Below are positions 22,253 to 32,410 of a stretch of 64,000 nucleotides of DNA, piece after piece (the first letter of the stretch is position 1; every line of letters starts with the position of its first letter). Under the pieces are notes generated by a model. That model ran no database searches, was not told the origin of the DNA, and was given only the letters and a program-made list of their open reading frames with translations. Made by a program: the position numbers and the translations under genes. The DNA is from Emmonsiellopsis sp. PD_33 (lineage: Eukaryota > Ascomycota > Eurotiomycetes > Onygenales > Ajellomycetaceae): contig JANTQF010000116.1 in assembly GCA_032988165.1 (NCBI GenBank), forward strand, positions 1 to 64,000. Direction: 5' to 3'.

Positions 22253-25009
22253 GCACTCACCTCGCGCAACGAACGCCGCACAGGGCAACTAGCCGGGTCC
22301 AGCGGAGACGGCGGACAAAAGACGGCGGATATCGGTGATGACGCTGGTGGATGTGGATCGGGTGGTTGTGGTGGTGGACGTTGACGGTGGATGGCGATGA
22401 TGATGATGGTGATGGGGTTGGAAACGGAAGACGGGGAGAAGACGAAGAAGAGCCGAAAGGGGCAAGACGACGGCCACGGACAGCCAGGGCAGTAGGCCCC
22501 TCGGATGCTGGGATTCGCCGCGGTGGGACGCTGGGATGCTGGGACGCTGCACACACGCCGGCTTGGGAACCGCCCAAAGGTAAAATTCAGTGCAAAAGCA
22601 AAGCGGCGCTGGAAAAGTTAATTTCTATGCTTCCATCCTGCTCTTCTCTTTTTCCACGGACAAAAGAGCGGTTCGATGACGGTATCATCCGAAAATGCTA
22701 TTCGCGAGACTATCCCCACAGTCCGTGGCCGGGACTTGGCCTTATTCCTGCGTCTATCAACGCCTTCTCGCCCTCCATCATCGATTTCTTTTATTACGTC
22801 CATGGGTTCCCTACCGGTCTGTCACCTCACCAGCTACCTGCTTGGCTGGCTGGGCTGGATAGCGGCCAAGTGGATGGAGAATTATGGAGGCAAGTGGACA
22901 CCCCCAGACCAGCCAGGCTAAGCGTGGTTTGGGGTGCATGTATGGGTGCCATTGGGTGGGAGCTTTACCCGGCTAGCCTTGGGAACATCGGCCACCGGTT
23001 CCCAGGCGATACTATCAACGCAAGAAATGGGAGGAGGCAGAAAGACCTGCATCCCTACCCTTTTACTAACAACCAGCAACCATCATGTCAAATCTAGCCT
23101 GTCGTCTATCGCAAACAGATTCTTCATCACCCATAAGGAACCCAGGTGTTTTAGCCCCAAACCGTTGGCACATTATGCTTAACCGCAGCATAAAATAGGG
23201 CCTCCCTCCCATACCGCCTACATAAGGACTGCAAGCACCAACCGATATCTGACAGACAGACCGATATGCAGGCGGGGTGCCCTAAATAAGTTCCGAACCC
23301 CCCGACAGTGCCCGATCAGCTTTCCTCTTCATTCCTTGCTGTTTCTCCGTGCCCCGGAGACGCGCATATGCTGTACCACCGCCTCCCACAGATGTCTCCC
23401 ATCCCAGACTTCCCATACGACGCGCTGCACTGCATCAGTCTGCATGGCGGCCGGCTAGTCAGTCCGTTTCGATTGGCGATTGCTGATTCAGTCAGACAGT
23501 GTTGGGATGCATCCACGAACCAACATCCCGTCCATGTCCAGATCCCGGATGGCGCAGACCATGGATATCAAAAGTGTGGCTGAACTTTAATTGGACTGAA
23601 AGAAGCACGGGCCGCATGCTGGCTGCGGCGTCTGCCAAGCCTGCCAAGCCCGACAGGCACCACATGGCAGGGTGGGCGTGGTCGGAAGCGGTTTAGCGCG
23701 GAACTCTCTTTTTCCTTCCCGCCTATTTTTCAACTTGTAATTTCTGACAATACCGGTACAGACATGCGATACGCTACTTCGTGCTTCCCTCTGCAAGGCT
23801 GTTGTGCTGGAAGCAACATCCATGCCACCCCGCCAGCCTTCTTTGCCTTCTTTGCTTTTCCTTTCTGTTCCCCCCAAACCTCCCTCTTGGCCAGGGCTGT
23901 CAGCTTCTTAATCCAGACTGCAGTCAAGGCATGACTTGCATAATCCACTCAAGGGATGGCTTGCTGATGCTCTCCTCTCTCCATTCACTCACTTCTACCA
24001 GGGTTGCAAAATGCATAGATAGTGCATAACTATATATATAGATATTATTAGAACTAACACTGTCTATCTGTCTCTCTGCAGGATAACAGGGAGAAGACGA
24101 AGATGGAAACGAAGGGACTGATCAACTGCTATCATCAGCTGGTTTGTTACTGCATATAGGTATGTTCCGTGTTCGAGCAACTGGGGATTTCAATCCAGCG
24201 TGTTCTGCTCGCAGGGACAGGGTTGTGTATTGAAAGGTAAAGGGATGCAATAGTCCATGATCTTTATTTAGGTATTCTACTCCTCTCTTACTTTCTGCCC
24301 TCACACCCAGTAGGAATTGGAGGTCCTAGAATTAATGATGAAATGTTATATTTGGAGCTGAATGTTCATTGGAAGCTCTGACTGTTATATCCACTGTTTC
24401 ATGCCTTCTCTCAAAACGAGCATGTGTTGGTCGGCTTTCTTTCCTTTTACAATGTAGAAAGTGGCTGATCCTACCTAGGTGCCCAAGTGTCATTTTCCTA
24501 TTGTCTCAGGTTGTTTTCAACCCACCACTCTCAATATTTCTGTTCCTTTCCAGTCTTATCCTCATACTCTAGTTGTGCTTTTTGTCCCATACAAATACTC
24601 GGATTGTACTATACCGCCAGCAGTCCATCACTTACCAGCAGGGTGGATGGTCCACAATCTTCTGGCGCGTACTCCGTCCACTACAATACATTTGCTAGAC
24701 ACTCTTACGAACTCTCTTGACCTGGCGTGGACAACTGCTGATCCATCTTGGGAGTTCTTGTACCATTCTCCCCTGATGATTCGTCTTCAGCAACATGGTC
24801 CCAGTCGGCCGCGCCTTCGATAGCTACCAGGGCGCGGCAAAATTGTCGCTGGTTGGCTGATGCGCCTGTGAGGCTGTGAAGGGGCCCTGTTACAAGGCTG
24901 GGGGTTTAGGCACCTTTGCATCAAACGAGATCTTCGTGTTGTTGGGCTCACTTACCCACTCCGCTATAAATGTTGCAGCACGTCTTTCGATTCATCGGAA
25001 AATGGGTGC

Positions 25010-25019
25010 TTATATATAG
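25010..25019 (+). promoter_or_regulatory. TATA box of the NLR gene
   Basis: The sequence ttatatatag lies about 90 bp before the ATG at 25106, at a plausible distance for a short leader. It is followed by a pyrimidine-rich segment (ctaccctctcctcgttgtcc) as in many fungal leaders. Confidence 0.5.
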
Positions 25020-25105
25020 TTACTTGCTGCGAAAAAACTGAAATCGTTCATTATACTACCCTCTCCTCGTTGTCCTCTCAATCTCTATTCGATACCCCCA
25101 ACAAG

Positions 25106-28100
25106 ATGGATCCTTTCTCGATAACAGGGAGTGCAGTCGGGGTAATATCGCTCGGTTTGACTGTGTGTCAAGGCTTGGTTAAATATTACCAGTCATGGAA
25201 GGATTGCCCAGACGATATCAAGGCTATGGCTGACTCGATCGAGAATCTTATGGAATCCCTCCGTCTTATTGACCATCAATTAAAGTCCGGACACTTGAAA
25301 CCTGACCTTGTTAGTCAAGTCGAAACAAGCATCAAATCATGCCAAGATAAGATGCTAGACTTAAACAACGAACTCGAAAAATTGAAGGAAGAAGCGGGTT
25401 CTGGGAAACTTAAGCAAAAACTTAGTATCCAGTCTCGACGACTACAGTACCCTTTCAAACAACCGACCATCCAACGGCTCGGTGAGAAGGTATCAGGCTT
25501 GAGGGGGAACATATCTGTTGCCCTGGATGCTCTCCAAATGTGAATTAACTCCTTAATTCCTCGTTATATATTTTGGGAGCCATTTTCGGTTCTAATATGA
25601 GTTTTGACTACTCCGTAGCCATACATCAACTGTTATTCTCGAAAAGACAAAATCAGTTGGTGACGGTGTTGATCTATTAACCAAAACTGCCATCGGTAAG
25701 TCCTTTCCTGTGTTGGTATAGAATAGATATCTAATCCTTCTGGTCTCAGATGAAAAGAAACAAAAAATCTTCAACTGGTTGAACCCTCCTGACCCATCTT
25801 CGAATTACTATGACGCACACGAAAAACGACAAAAGAACACTGGCAAATGGTTTCTGGGAGGGGCCGAATACTCTGCATGGAAGCAAATGCCAAATTCGAT
25901 CCTCTGGCTGTACGGTATCCGTAAGTTTTCACCTAATTCGCTCGTATAGCGCTTGTTATTGATAACAGATGCACATGTATAGCGGGATGTGGTAAAACCA
26001 TCTTGTCGTAAGTATTCCCTTTCTCTGGCAAATGATAAAATATACCTGACACACCATCCTAGCTCGAGCATTATCGCGGATGTTGCCGCATGTTATCGAC
26101 AAATACCACGGATTGCTTTCTTCTACTTCTCTTTCGGTGACAAGAGCAAGCAAAGTCCAGGCTTGTTTCTGAGTTCCTTGCTTAAGCAGCTCTCAGCACA
26201 GGCTCCGGAAACCCCACAAGTGTTAATCGACCTATACTCACGCCATAATAATGGACAGCAATCACCATCTATCAAGGACCTGATGCAAACTTTGAGAGAA
26301 GTTATCAACGACGCTGGTCAGACTTACATTATCGTTGACGCCTTGGACGAATGTGACGAATGGGAAAAGCTCCTAGAGGTGATAGAGCAAGTTTACCAAT
26401 GGAACATTGGAAATCTACATCTTCTCGTCACCAGTCGGAGGGAGAAAATTATCGAAGACACTTTCCATGGGTTTGTCGAAAGCCAAGTGTGTCTGCAAAC
26501 CAAGCATGTCGATAATGACATTGGATTGCTTGTTCGGGAGCAACTACAGACCGACCGCAGACTGCAGCGATGGCCGACGGAGAGCAAAAGGAAGATCGAA
26601 CAGAAGCTTGTAGACGGAGCAAATGGGATGTACGTTCATATTAATTTTCTGTATCATGGACCTGAAATGCTAAAGATTTTGAAGGTTTCGATGGGTCGTA
26701 TGCCAGCTGGATGAATTAAGGAAATGCCGAAACGTTAAGAGCTTGGATCAAACTTTGAACTCACTGCCAAAAACGTTAGATGATACATACGAGCGAATCC
26801 TCCTGAATATATCCGAAAACGACCGTCAGGATGCATTGACAATTTTAAAATGGCTTGCATTCTCAGCCCGGCCTGTGTTGCTCGAGGAGATTGCAGAGGC
26901 CCTCACGATCGACTTGGAAAGCAAATATCCACAGTATGATGATACAAGGAGATATATAGACCCCTTGGACATACTTGAGATTTGCTCTACCTTTGTCACA
27001 ACATCAACAATCTCCGGCCCAGAACTTGAATTTCCCCCCTATTTCTACCCGGACCTTGGCGTTGAAAAGAGAGTCGTGAGCTTGGCGCATTTTTCTGTCA
27101 AAGAATACCTACTTTCTCGTCGAATCCGTCAAGGGAAAGTCTCAGAATTCAGCATCGATAAGGTATGCGCCAACCAGTGCATCACTGAATGTTGCATTAT
27201 ATATCTTTTACGACCCGTTCCGCCGCCTGGTAAGGATGATAGATATCCTTTTATAGAACGAGAGAGACCACTGCTCAAATATGCAGCACGGTATTGGCCA
27301 GACCATGCCCGCATTGTCGAGGATAAATCCAACATCATGCGACTTATCTTGGATCTTTTTCAGAGCCAGTATCAGTACGCCCTTGCAACCGATATCTACT
27401 TTTTTGAGGTGAACGAGAACCCAATCCCGCCGCTATGTTTCGCTTCTGAAGCCGGCTTGGCCTGCACAGTGGGGGTTTTGCTAGAAAACGGTGCCGATGT
27501 TAATTTAGGTGGAGGCCCCGGCCCTCCACTGTATCTAACTGCAAGGAATGGCAATGAAAAAATAAGCCAGATCTTATTAGAGCATGGAGCTGATGTGGAC
27601 ATTCAGGGGGGGTGGAGTGGAAGTCCACTACAGGCAGCTTCATTACATGCTAATGAGGAGATTATCAAGCTCTTATTAGAGCATGGAGCTGATGTGAACA
27701 TTCAGGGGGGGGGGAGTGGAAGTCCACTACAGGCAGCTTCATTACATGCTAATGAGGAGATTATCAAGCTCTTACTAGAGTATGGAGCAGATATGAACAT
27801 TCAGGGAGGGGAGTATGGAAGTGCACTAGAGGCAGCTTCATGTATGGGTAATGAGGAGATTGTCAAGCTCTTGCTGAAGCATGGAGCTGATGTGAATGCG
27901 CAAGGGGGGTTTGGAGGTGCACTGCAGGCAGCCTCATCTGAGGGTCATGAGGGCACTGTCAAGCTCTTATTAGAGCATGAAGCAGATGTGAACATTCAGG
28001 GGGGGAAGTTTGGAAGTGCACTACAGGCAGCTTCATTACATGCTAATGAGGATGTTGTTAAGCTCTTATTAGAGTATGAAGCTGATGTGAACATTCAAGG

Positions 28101-28440
28101 GGGGGAGTTTGGAAGTGCACTAGTGGCAGCTTCATATAAGGGTCATGAGGGTACTGTCAAGCTCTTATTAGAGTATGGATCTGATGTGAACATTCAGGGT
28201 GGAAAGTATGGAACTGCATTGTGGATTGCTTTATGGGGAGAACACAGAAGCATTGTCAGGATGTTACTGGAGTATGGAGCTGATCCAAACCTTGGGGGAG
28301 GACAGCTGCCTTTCGGGTTGGTGGAGGAGGGTTGGTTAGCCGAAGAAACAAAAGAGGCAGATAGACTGCTGGAGGAGTGTTTAGCGGAAGTAGCGGGGAC
28401 GTCAAGAAACTTGGATGTTGGAAGTTCCGCGGCCTCTTGA
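25106..28440 (+). CDS. NLR-type STAND protein: fungal N-terminal domain, NACHT, ankyrin repeats
   Basis: Fungal NLR-like receptor, a family linked to non-self recognition and regulated cell death. Six exons (25106-25539, 25619-25695, 25750-25920, 25983-26007, 26063-26629, 26685-28440) give 1009 residues in perfect phase. Residues 1-170 are a helical N-terminal domain opening MDPFSITGSAVGVISLGLTV, typical of fungal STAND proteins (Helo-like class). The NACHT has Walker A GIPGCGKT at 226-233, encoded mostly by a 25-nt micro-exon, and Walker B YIIVDALDECDEW at 324-336. The helical region continues through LAHFSVKEYLLSR. Ankyrin repeats run from about 670 to 985, several nearly identical in DNA. 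No stop or frameshift breaks it, so it looks functional. Ligand and output are unknown. Confidence 0.9.
27560..28290 (+). repeat. Tandem 99-bp ankyrin-coding repeats, some nearly identical
   Basis: Period 99 bp (33 codons). Each unit encodes a variant of LLEHGADVNIQGG followed by GSALQAAS, then E(E/D)(I/V)(I/V)KL. The units starting near 27560 and 27660 are almost identical at the DNA level, including silent sites, and the blocks attacaTGCTAATGAGGA and gcttcattacatgcta recur at least three times. One unit (around 27880) is 32 codons long. The pattern indicates recent unit duplication or gene conversion inside an intact reading frame. Confidence 0.92.
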
Positions 28441-30351
28441 GTTGGGCTCTTATTTGTCTTTCTTTCTTCTTGCTTTGATATTTCTTTCCCCCTCGTCTTT
28501 TCCTTCTGGCGAAAATTCATCTATGGCGCGTCTTAAATTTTCGGAGCAAATCCTGTATGTAACTGATTAAAAGGGAACGATAATCCCTACCTACCCGGCA
28601 TATGTAACTTCAACTCGACTGACTAGGTAGATTCAGCTTATCTATAGATAGGGTAGGTAGGTAGGTAGGTAGGTAGAGAAGGGGCATAGGGCGTTGTACG
28701 TATGTATGTACGTACGTACATGTATATCCGAGCGCCGGGCCTAGGGGGTAGGGCTTGGGGGCCACGAGAAGGCAATTCTATGCGTATATATGCGCTCATG
28801 CACAACCGTCCCCGCGGGACAGAACGGTAGATTGATAGATTCCCACACCCACCCATCCATTCCACCCTCCGATGCCGGACCTTGTTGGGAGAGACAGACA
28901 ACACACGAAGGGATGGGGCGGTGGGGAGGCGGGTGGATGGATGGATGGGCTGATGGATGGATGGATAGGGCGATGGCAATGGCGTTGGCGGTGGCGAGGG
29001 ATATGTAGGCGTGTATGTACATGCACATGGTAGCGGGGGGAGGTGGGTTGGTGATAGTTAGTGGTGTTTGCGAAAGTGGTTATGTATTTCGTAGGTGGGT
29101 TTTATTAGTTAGGGATGGGACACTCGTCCATATGTGGAATTCCGTAAGAGGGAGGGGGGGTTGAAAACGGGGAAAGGAAGGAGGAAAAGAAAAACGCGAG
29201 CGAAACAAAATATATAAAACTAAACGATTTTAATTTTCATTTGTGTGAGTTGACCCATTCTGTACAGTTTTCGAGTATGTATGTGACGAATTAATATTAA
29301 AGGGAATCAATCAGTTTAAGAGAAAGAAGCACGGCACGGCATAGAGAGATAAAGTAGAGCAATTTATAATAAAATAAAATAAAATAAAGTAAGAAATTCA
29401 AGTTGGCAAAAACATACATACATATTGTAAAGGGGGCATTAGTTTGTAAGGGTTTGATTAAAAGGTGATAATGATGATAAGGGGTTAAAAGAAGAAGATG
29501 AAGAAGTGGGAAAGACAATGACATGGATAACATACACTTCAAGCAGCAAAAAACGGAAACACACACAAAAAAAAAAAAGGTTTTTCTGTAGGGGCTCTTG
29601 AAGAGGCAACTTTACAGAGAGGGAATATAAAAAGGGAAAAAATGCACGGGGGAACAGAAAGTGTCCGGTCGCGGGCCCGGATGAAATGAGGAAAATTCCC
29701 GAGGGAGGTAAGCAAGAGATAATCCATAGCTTCCAGAAGCTATCAGGGATATCCAACTTAGCTTATCATCCCTTGCGGTTGAGTTAAAAAAAATGTATAA
29801 TCGGGCAGAACCGTACTTTTGTTTCGCTTCGTTGTGGGTGAGTTTATTATGTGCAGATTTCCTTCGACGGAAGGAAGAAAAAGGGGGTCGAGAAAATGCA
29901 AACGCCGGGCAAGCCAACCAATTGTACCCAGAAAAGGCCTCCTCCACCAATTATGAGGGCCAGCTCCGTTTATAACCGTCGATTTGCAGGGTTGTCCAGG
30001 AACAAGTCAGTGCTGCCCAACCAGAAACCAAGGCGAGCGGAAGGATTGGAGCCAAGACAACAGCTTCAGGTTGCGACTGGATTGCCGGTATCCGATTAGC
30101 TGAAGCCGGTCGATCGATTTTCCCGCGCTCCCCTTTTTTTTGTTGAGAAAATTTGTTTCGTTAAATATCTTTTGTTCGTTCGCTCGGGAATTCTTTAATG
30201 TAACCGTATCCAACAGCCAACTTTTGGGGTTTTAAAATAAACCAACCCAACCCAACACACACACTTTGGTCTATTCCATTGACCCCGCCCCGTCTCGTAA
30301 TATGATCCTCATGAAAGAACTGTCGAGGATTGGATTTATGAAGAGGCGCAT
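28441..30351. other. Intergenic, convergent flanks of NLR gene and ERG3
   Basis: Low-complexity DNA: a GGTA microsatellite (28652-28676), a tacgta/gtatgt stretch near 28698-28720, GGATG runs near 28930-28965, an AAAAT run near 29370 and an A-run near 29567. No coding sequence or RNA gene recognised. The last few hundred bases are probably the ERG3 3' UTR. Confidence 0.55.
28652..28676. repeat. GGTA tetranucleotide microsatellite
   Basis: About six GGTA units on the plus strand in the 3' flank of the NLR gene. Confidence 0.85.
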
Positions 30352-31469
30352 TTACAGCGTCTTCTTTGTCTCAGTCTCTTCATAAGTCCGATCGTCATCA
30401 CCCTCCACTTCCTTGACAAAGGTCTCCATCTCCTTGGCCTGGCGTTCCCACTCATCCTTGGCCATCTTGGTCTCCTTGTGGAAGAGCTCAATGTTTGGCT
30501 TCCTGTAGCTGCCACCAAGCCTATCCCACAGGGTTGTGAATTGGCCATAGTTGAAGTTGAAGTAGAGATGATGCATGGTGTGGCAGGCAGCGCCGTTGAT
30601 GATAGGTGAGTTAGCCACGTACTCGCCGTCGTGGATCAGGATAGTCCACACATTGATGAAGATGAAGAGGAACACATAGGCGAACTTCTGCAGTGGCAGC
30701 AAGAATGGGAAGAGGTGGTAGGGAATGCTCTGCGCATAGCCATCGAGCGGGTGGAAGGCATGCGATGCGTAAGGCGTGGGCATGATCCACTTGTGGTGTG
30801 GCTTGTGGAGGTGCTTGTAGACGAGAGGGTGGTGCAAGCCACGGTGAATCCAGTAGATAAGGAAATCGGTAAAGAGGATGAAGATTGGGAATTGAAGATA
30901 GTTGTACAGCGGGAAGGGCGCGTCGTCGAAGGAATCATACATCTTTCCGTACCCTCTCACCTCGAGAAGGAATAGAGGAGCGGTGAAAACGGCCATGACT
31001 GGGAGGGACTTGCTTGTTTGCTTGATCTCATGGCGGATTTGGTTTTTGAGATACTTGGGGTGGTTGAAGGTGTTCTTGTCGAAGACAAAGACGTAGGATA
31101 TCGAGGCGAAGACGAAGTAGACAAAAAGTCCAAATATCCTGTCATACACGAAACAAGAATTAGCTAAAAGCACCGCCTTGCAGCTGGAGGGAGGGTTCAT
31201 TACCATGTGATGAGATAGAGCGTGATAAACTGTCTGTACATGTTATCTCTAGGCAAGGCACTCTTGTATGCGTATTTCGACGGCTCCAAGCTGAAATACC
31301 GAGTAGACGGGCTATATACATATCCGGCACCAGCCCCCAAGGCCGACTCAGTTATGTTCAGGCCATTGGCGATTTTGGAGGAGAGACCGCCTGCGGTCGA
31401 GCCTGGCACGACGGCGGCGTACAGGTAGTCGAAGAGGAAGGTATCGAGGACCTCGAGGATGACATCCAT
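30352..31469 (-). CDS. ERG3: Sterol C5-desaturase (C-5 sterol desaturase)
   Basis: ER membrane di-iron oxidase that introduces the C5-C6 double bond in late ergosterol synthesis. Two exons (31204-31469 and 30352-31138) give 350 residues. The three histidine clusters that bind iron are intact: HRGLHH at 187-192, HKPHH at 200-204 and HTMHH at 275-279. Hydrophobic segments flank them (IFGLFVYFVFASISYVFVF, FPIFILFTDFLIYWI, FAYVFLFIFINVWTILI), as expected for this superfamily. The C-terminus ends YEETETKKTL, a lysine-containing tail that could act in ER retention (inference). Eurotiomycetes often carry more than one ERG3 paralogue, so the exact paralogue is not settled. Upstream sites suggest SREBP and CCAAT-complex control. 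Confidence 0.93.
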
Positions 31470-32410
31470 GGTGGATGGGCCAGAGGATGATTATTTGGGC
31501 GATTGGGGGTCGAGGGGCCTCAGAGAGGCAGGCAATGGAGCTGTCGTCAAAATTGCCGCGAATCGGGTAGCACAGTGCTGGGTCTGGCAGGGATGGAGCA
31601 CTGAAGAGCCAGAGGACGCAGAGAGAAGCCGGGCAGAGGGCGACTTATAAGTTGACTGCTTGTAGCGGCCTGGGGCGAAAAGAGCGGAGGATGGCGGCGG
31701 TAAAGACAGTGGCACAGGAGAGGAGAGGAGGAGAGGAGGAGAGGAGATGGAGATGGAGATGGCGCGGAATCCGCAGGTCTTTCAAGGGGGGAAATTGTTA
31801 GCCGGACGTCGTTTTTTCCGGCCCAGGAGCGTGGGCCCACGGCGGCTGAGTCAGCCCACGCGTGGCCCAGCCAGCCAATCATCCCACGCGGAGGCGGCTG
31901 GCCCGAGGGTCACGCCACGCTTAGCTAAGCGCCAGCAAAGTCTATCTTATCAATCGCATCATCAGGGGCGAGAATATATGGCAGCCTGTGTAGTGGAGAA
32001 AAGAATAATACTTTGGACTATACTATGTTATACTATACTATCAGTAACTGGGAACTTTCTCTTAAGCCTTTTGTTTTTAGTTTTTACCATGCCTTCGCCG
32101 TGAGATGGGGAGAGATTAGAACAGCAGGGAGACAAAATAAGATACGAAATGGCACAATAAGGGGGAAATAGGAACAGTTGGGAAAGTAATACAAGCCATT
32201 GAAGAAGATCAACGGTAGAAGGAAAAGAAACGAAAAGAAAAGAAAGGGACAAGCAGAGTAACCAAGGAGAATGGGCCAGAAAAAGGACAGAAAATTAAAC
32301 AGATAAGCAGGCAGGTATAGGATAACAGACATAGTAAACAGCAACAAAAAACAATCGCATACCCTTCTCATACATCTAAAGCAAGACCGCCCCACCCATC
32401 ACCTCCCGGC
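31470..32410. promoter_or_regulatory. ERG3 promoter and CBP80 3' flank
   Basis: Both neighbours are on the minus strand. 31470-31960 is GC-rich with the clustered sites listed separately. 32000-32400 is A-rich and probably the CBP80 3' UTR. No coding sequence seen. Confidence 0.55.
31847..31918. promoter_or_regulatory. Clustered AP-1-like, palindromic, CCAAT and SRE-like sites upstream of ERG3
   Basis: Within 72 bp, about 380-450 bp before the ERG3 ATG, lie TGAGTCA (31847-31853, AP-1/Gcn4 core), CACGCGTG (31857-31864, perfect 8-bp palindrome), CCAAT (31875-31879) and TCACGCCAC (31910-31918). The last fits the sterol-response consensus TCACNCCAC and all but the final base of the Aspergillus SrbA consensus as I know it. 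ERG3 genes are known SREBP (SrbA) targets in Aspergillus. Occupancy here is inferred. Confidence 0.55.

Larger units (their letters stand above)
21828..25105. promoter_or_regulatory. 3.3 kb divergent region between TUP1 and the NLR gene
   Basis: Promoters and leaders of two divergent genes. The TUP1-proximal 700 bp is G/A-rich with a 7-bp tandem array (22218-22252). The NLR-proximal end has a good TATA box at 25010-25019. The middle (22.6-24.9 kb) has no recognisable coding sequence; a 248-codon frame at 22351-23097 begins in the purine-rich repeats and resembles nothing. Confidence 0.5.

Noticed and set aside
22351..23097. 248-codon plus frame upstream of TUP1
   Set aside because: It starts in purine-rich simple sequence (Gly/Asp/Glu runs) and shows no domain; antisense to the TUP1 leader region.
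28652..28676. Regular repeats as possible CRISPR
   Set aside because: Simple tetranucleotide microsatellites (also at 7322 and 36230) without spacers, in a eukaryotic genome.
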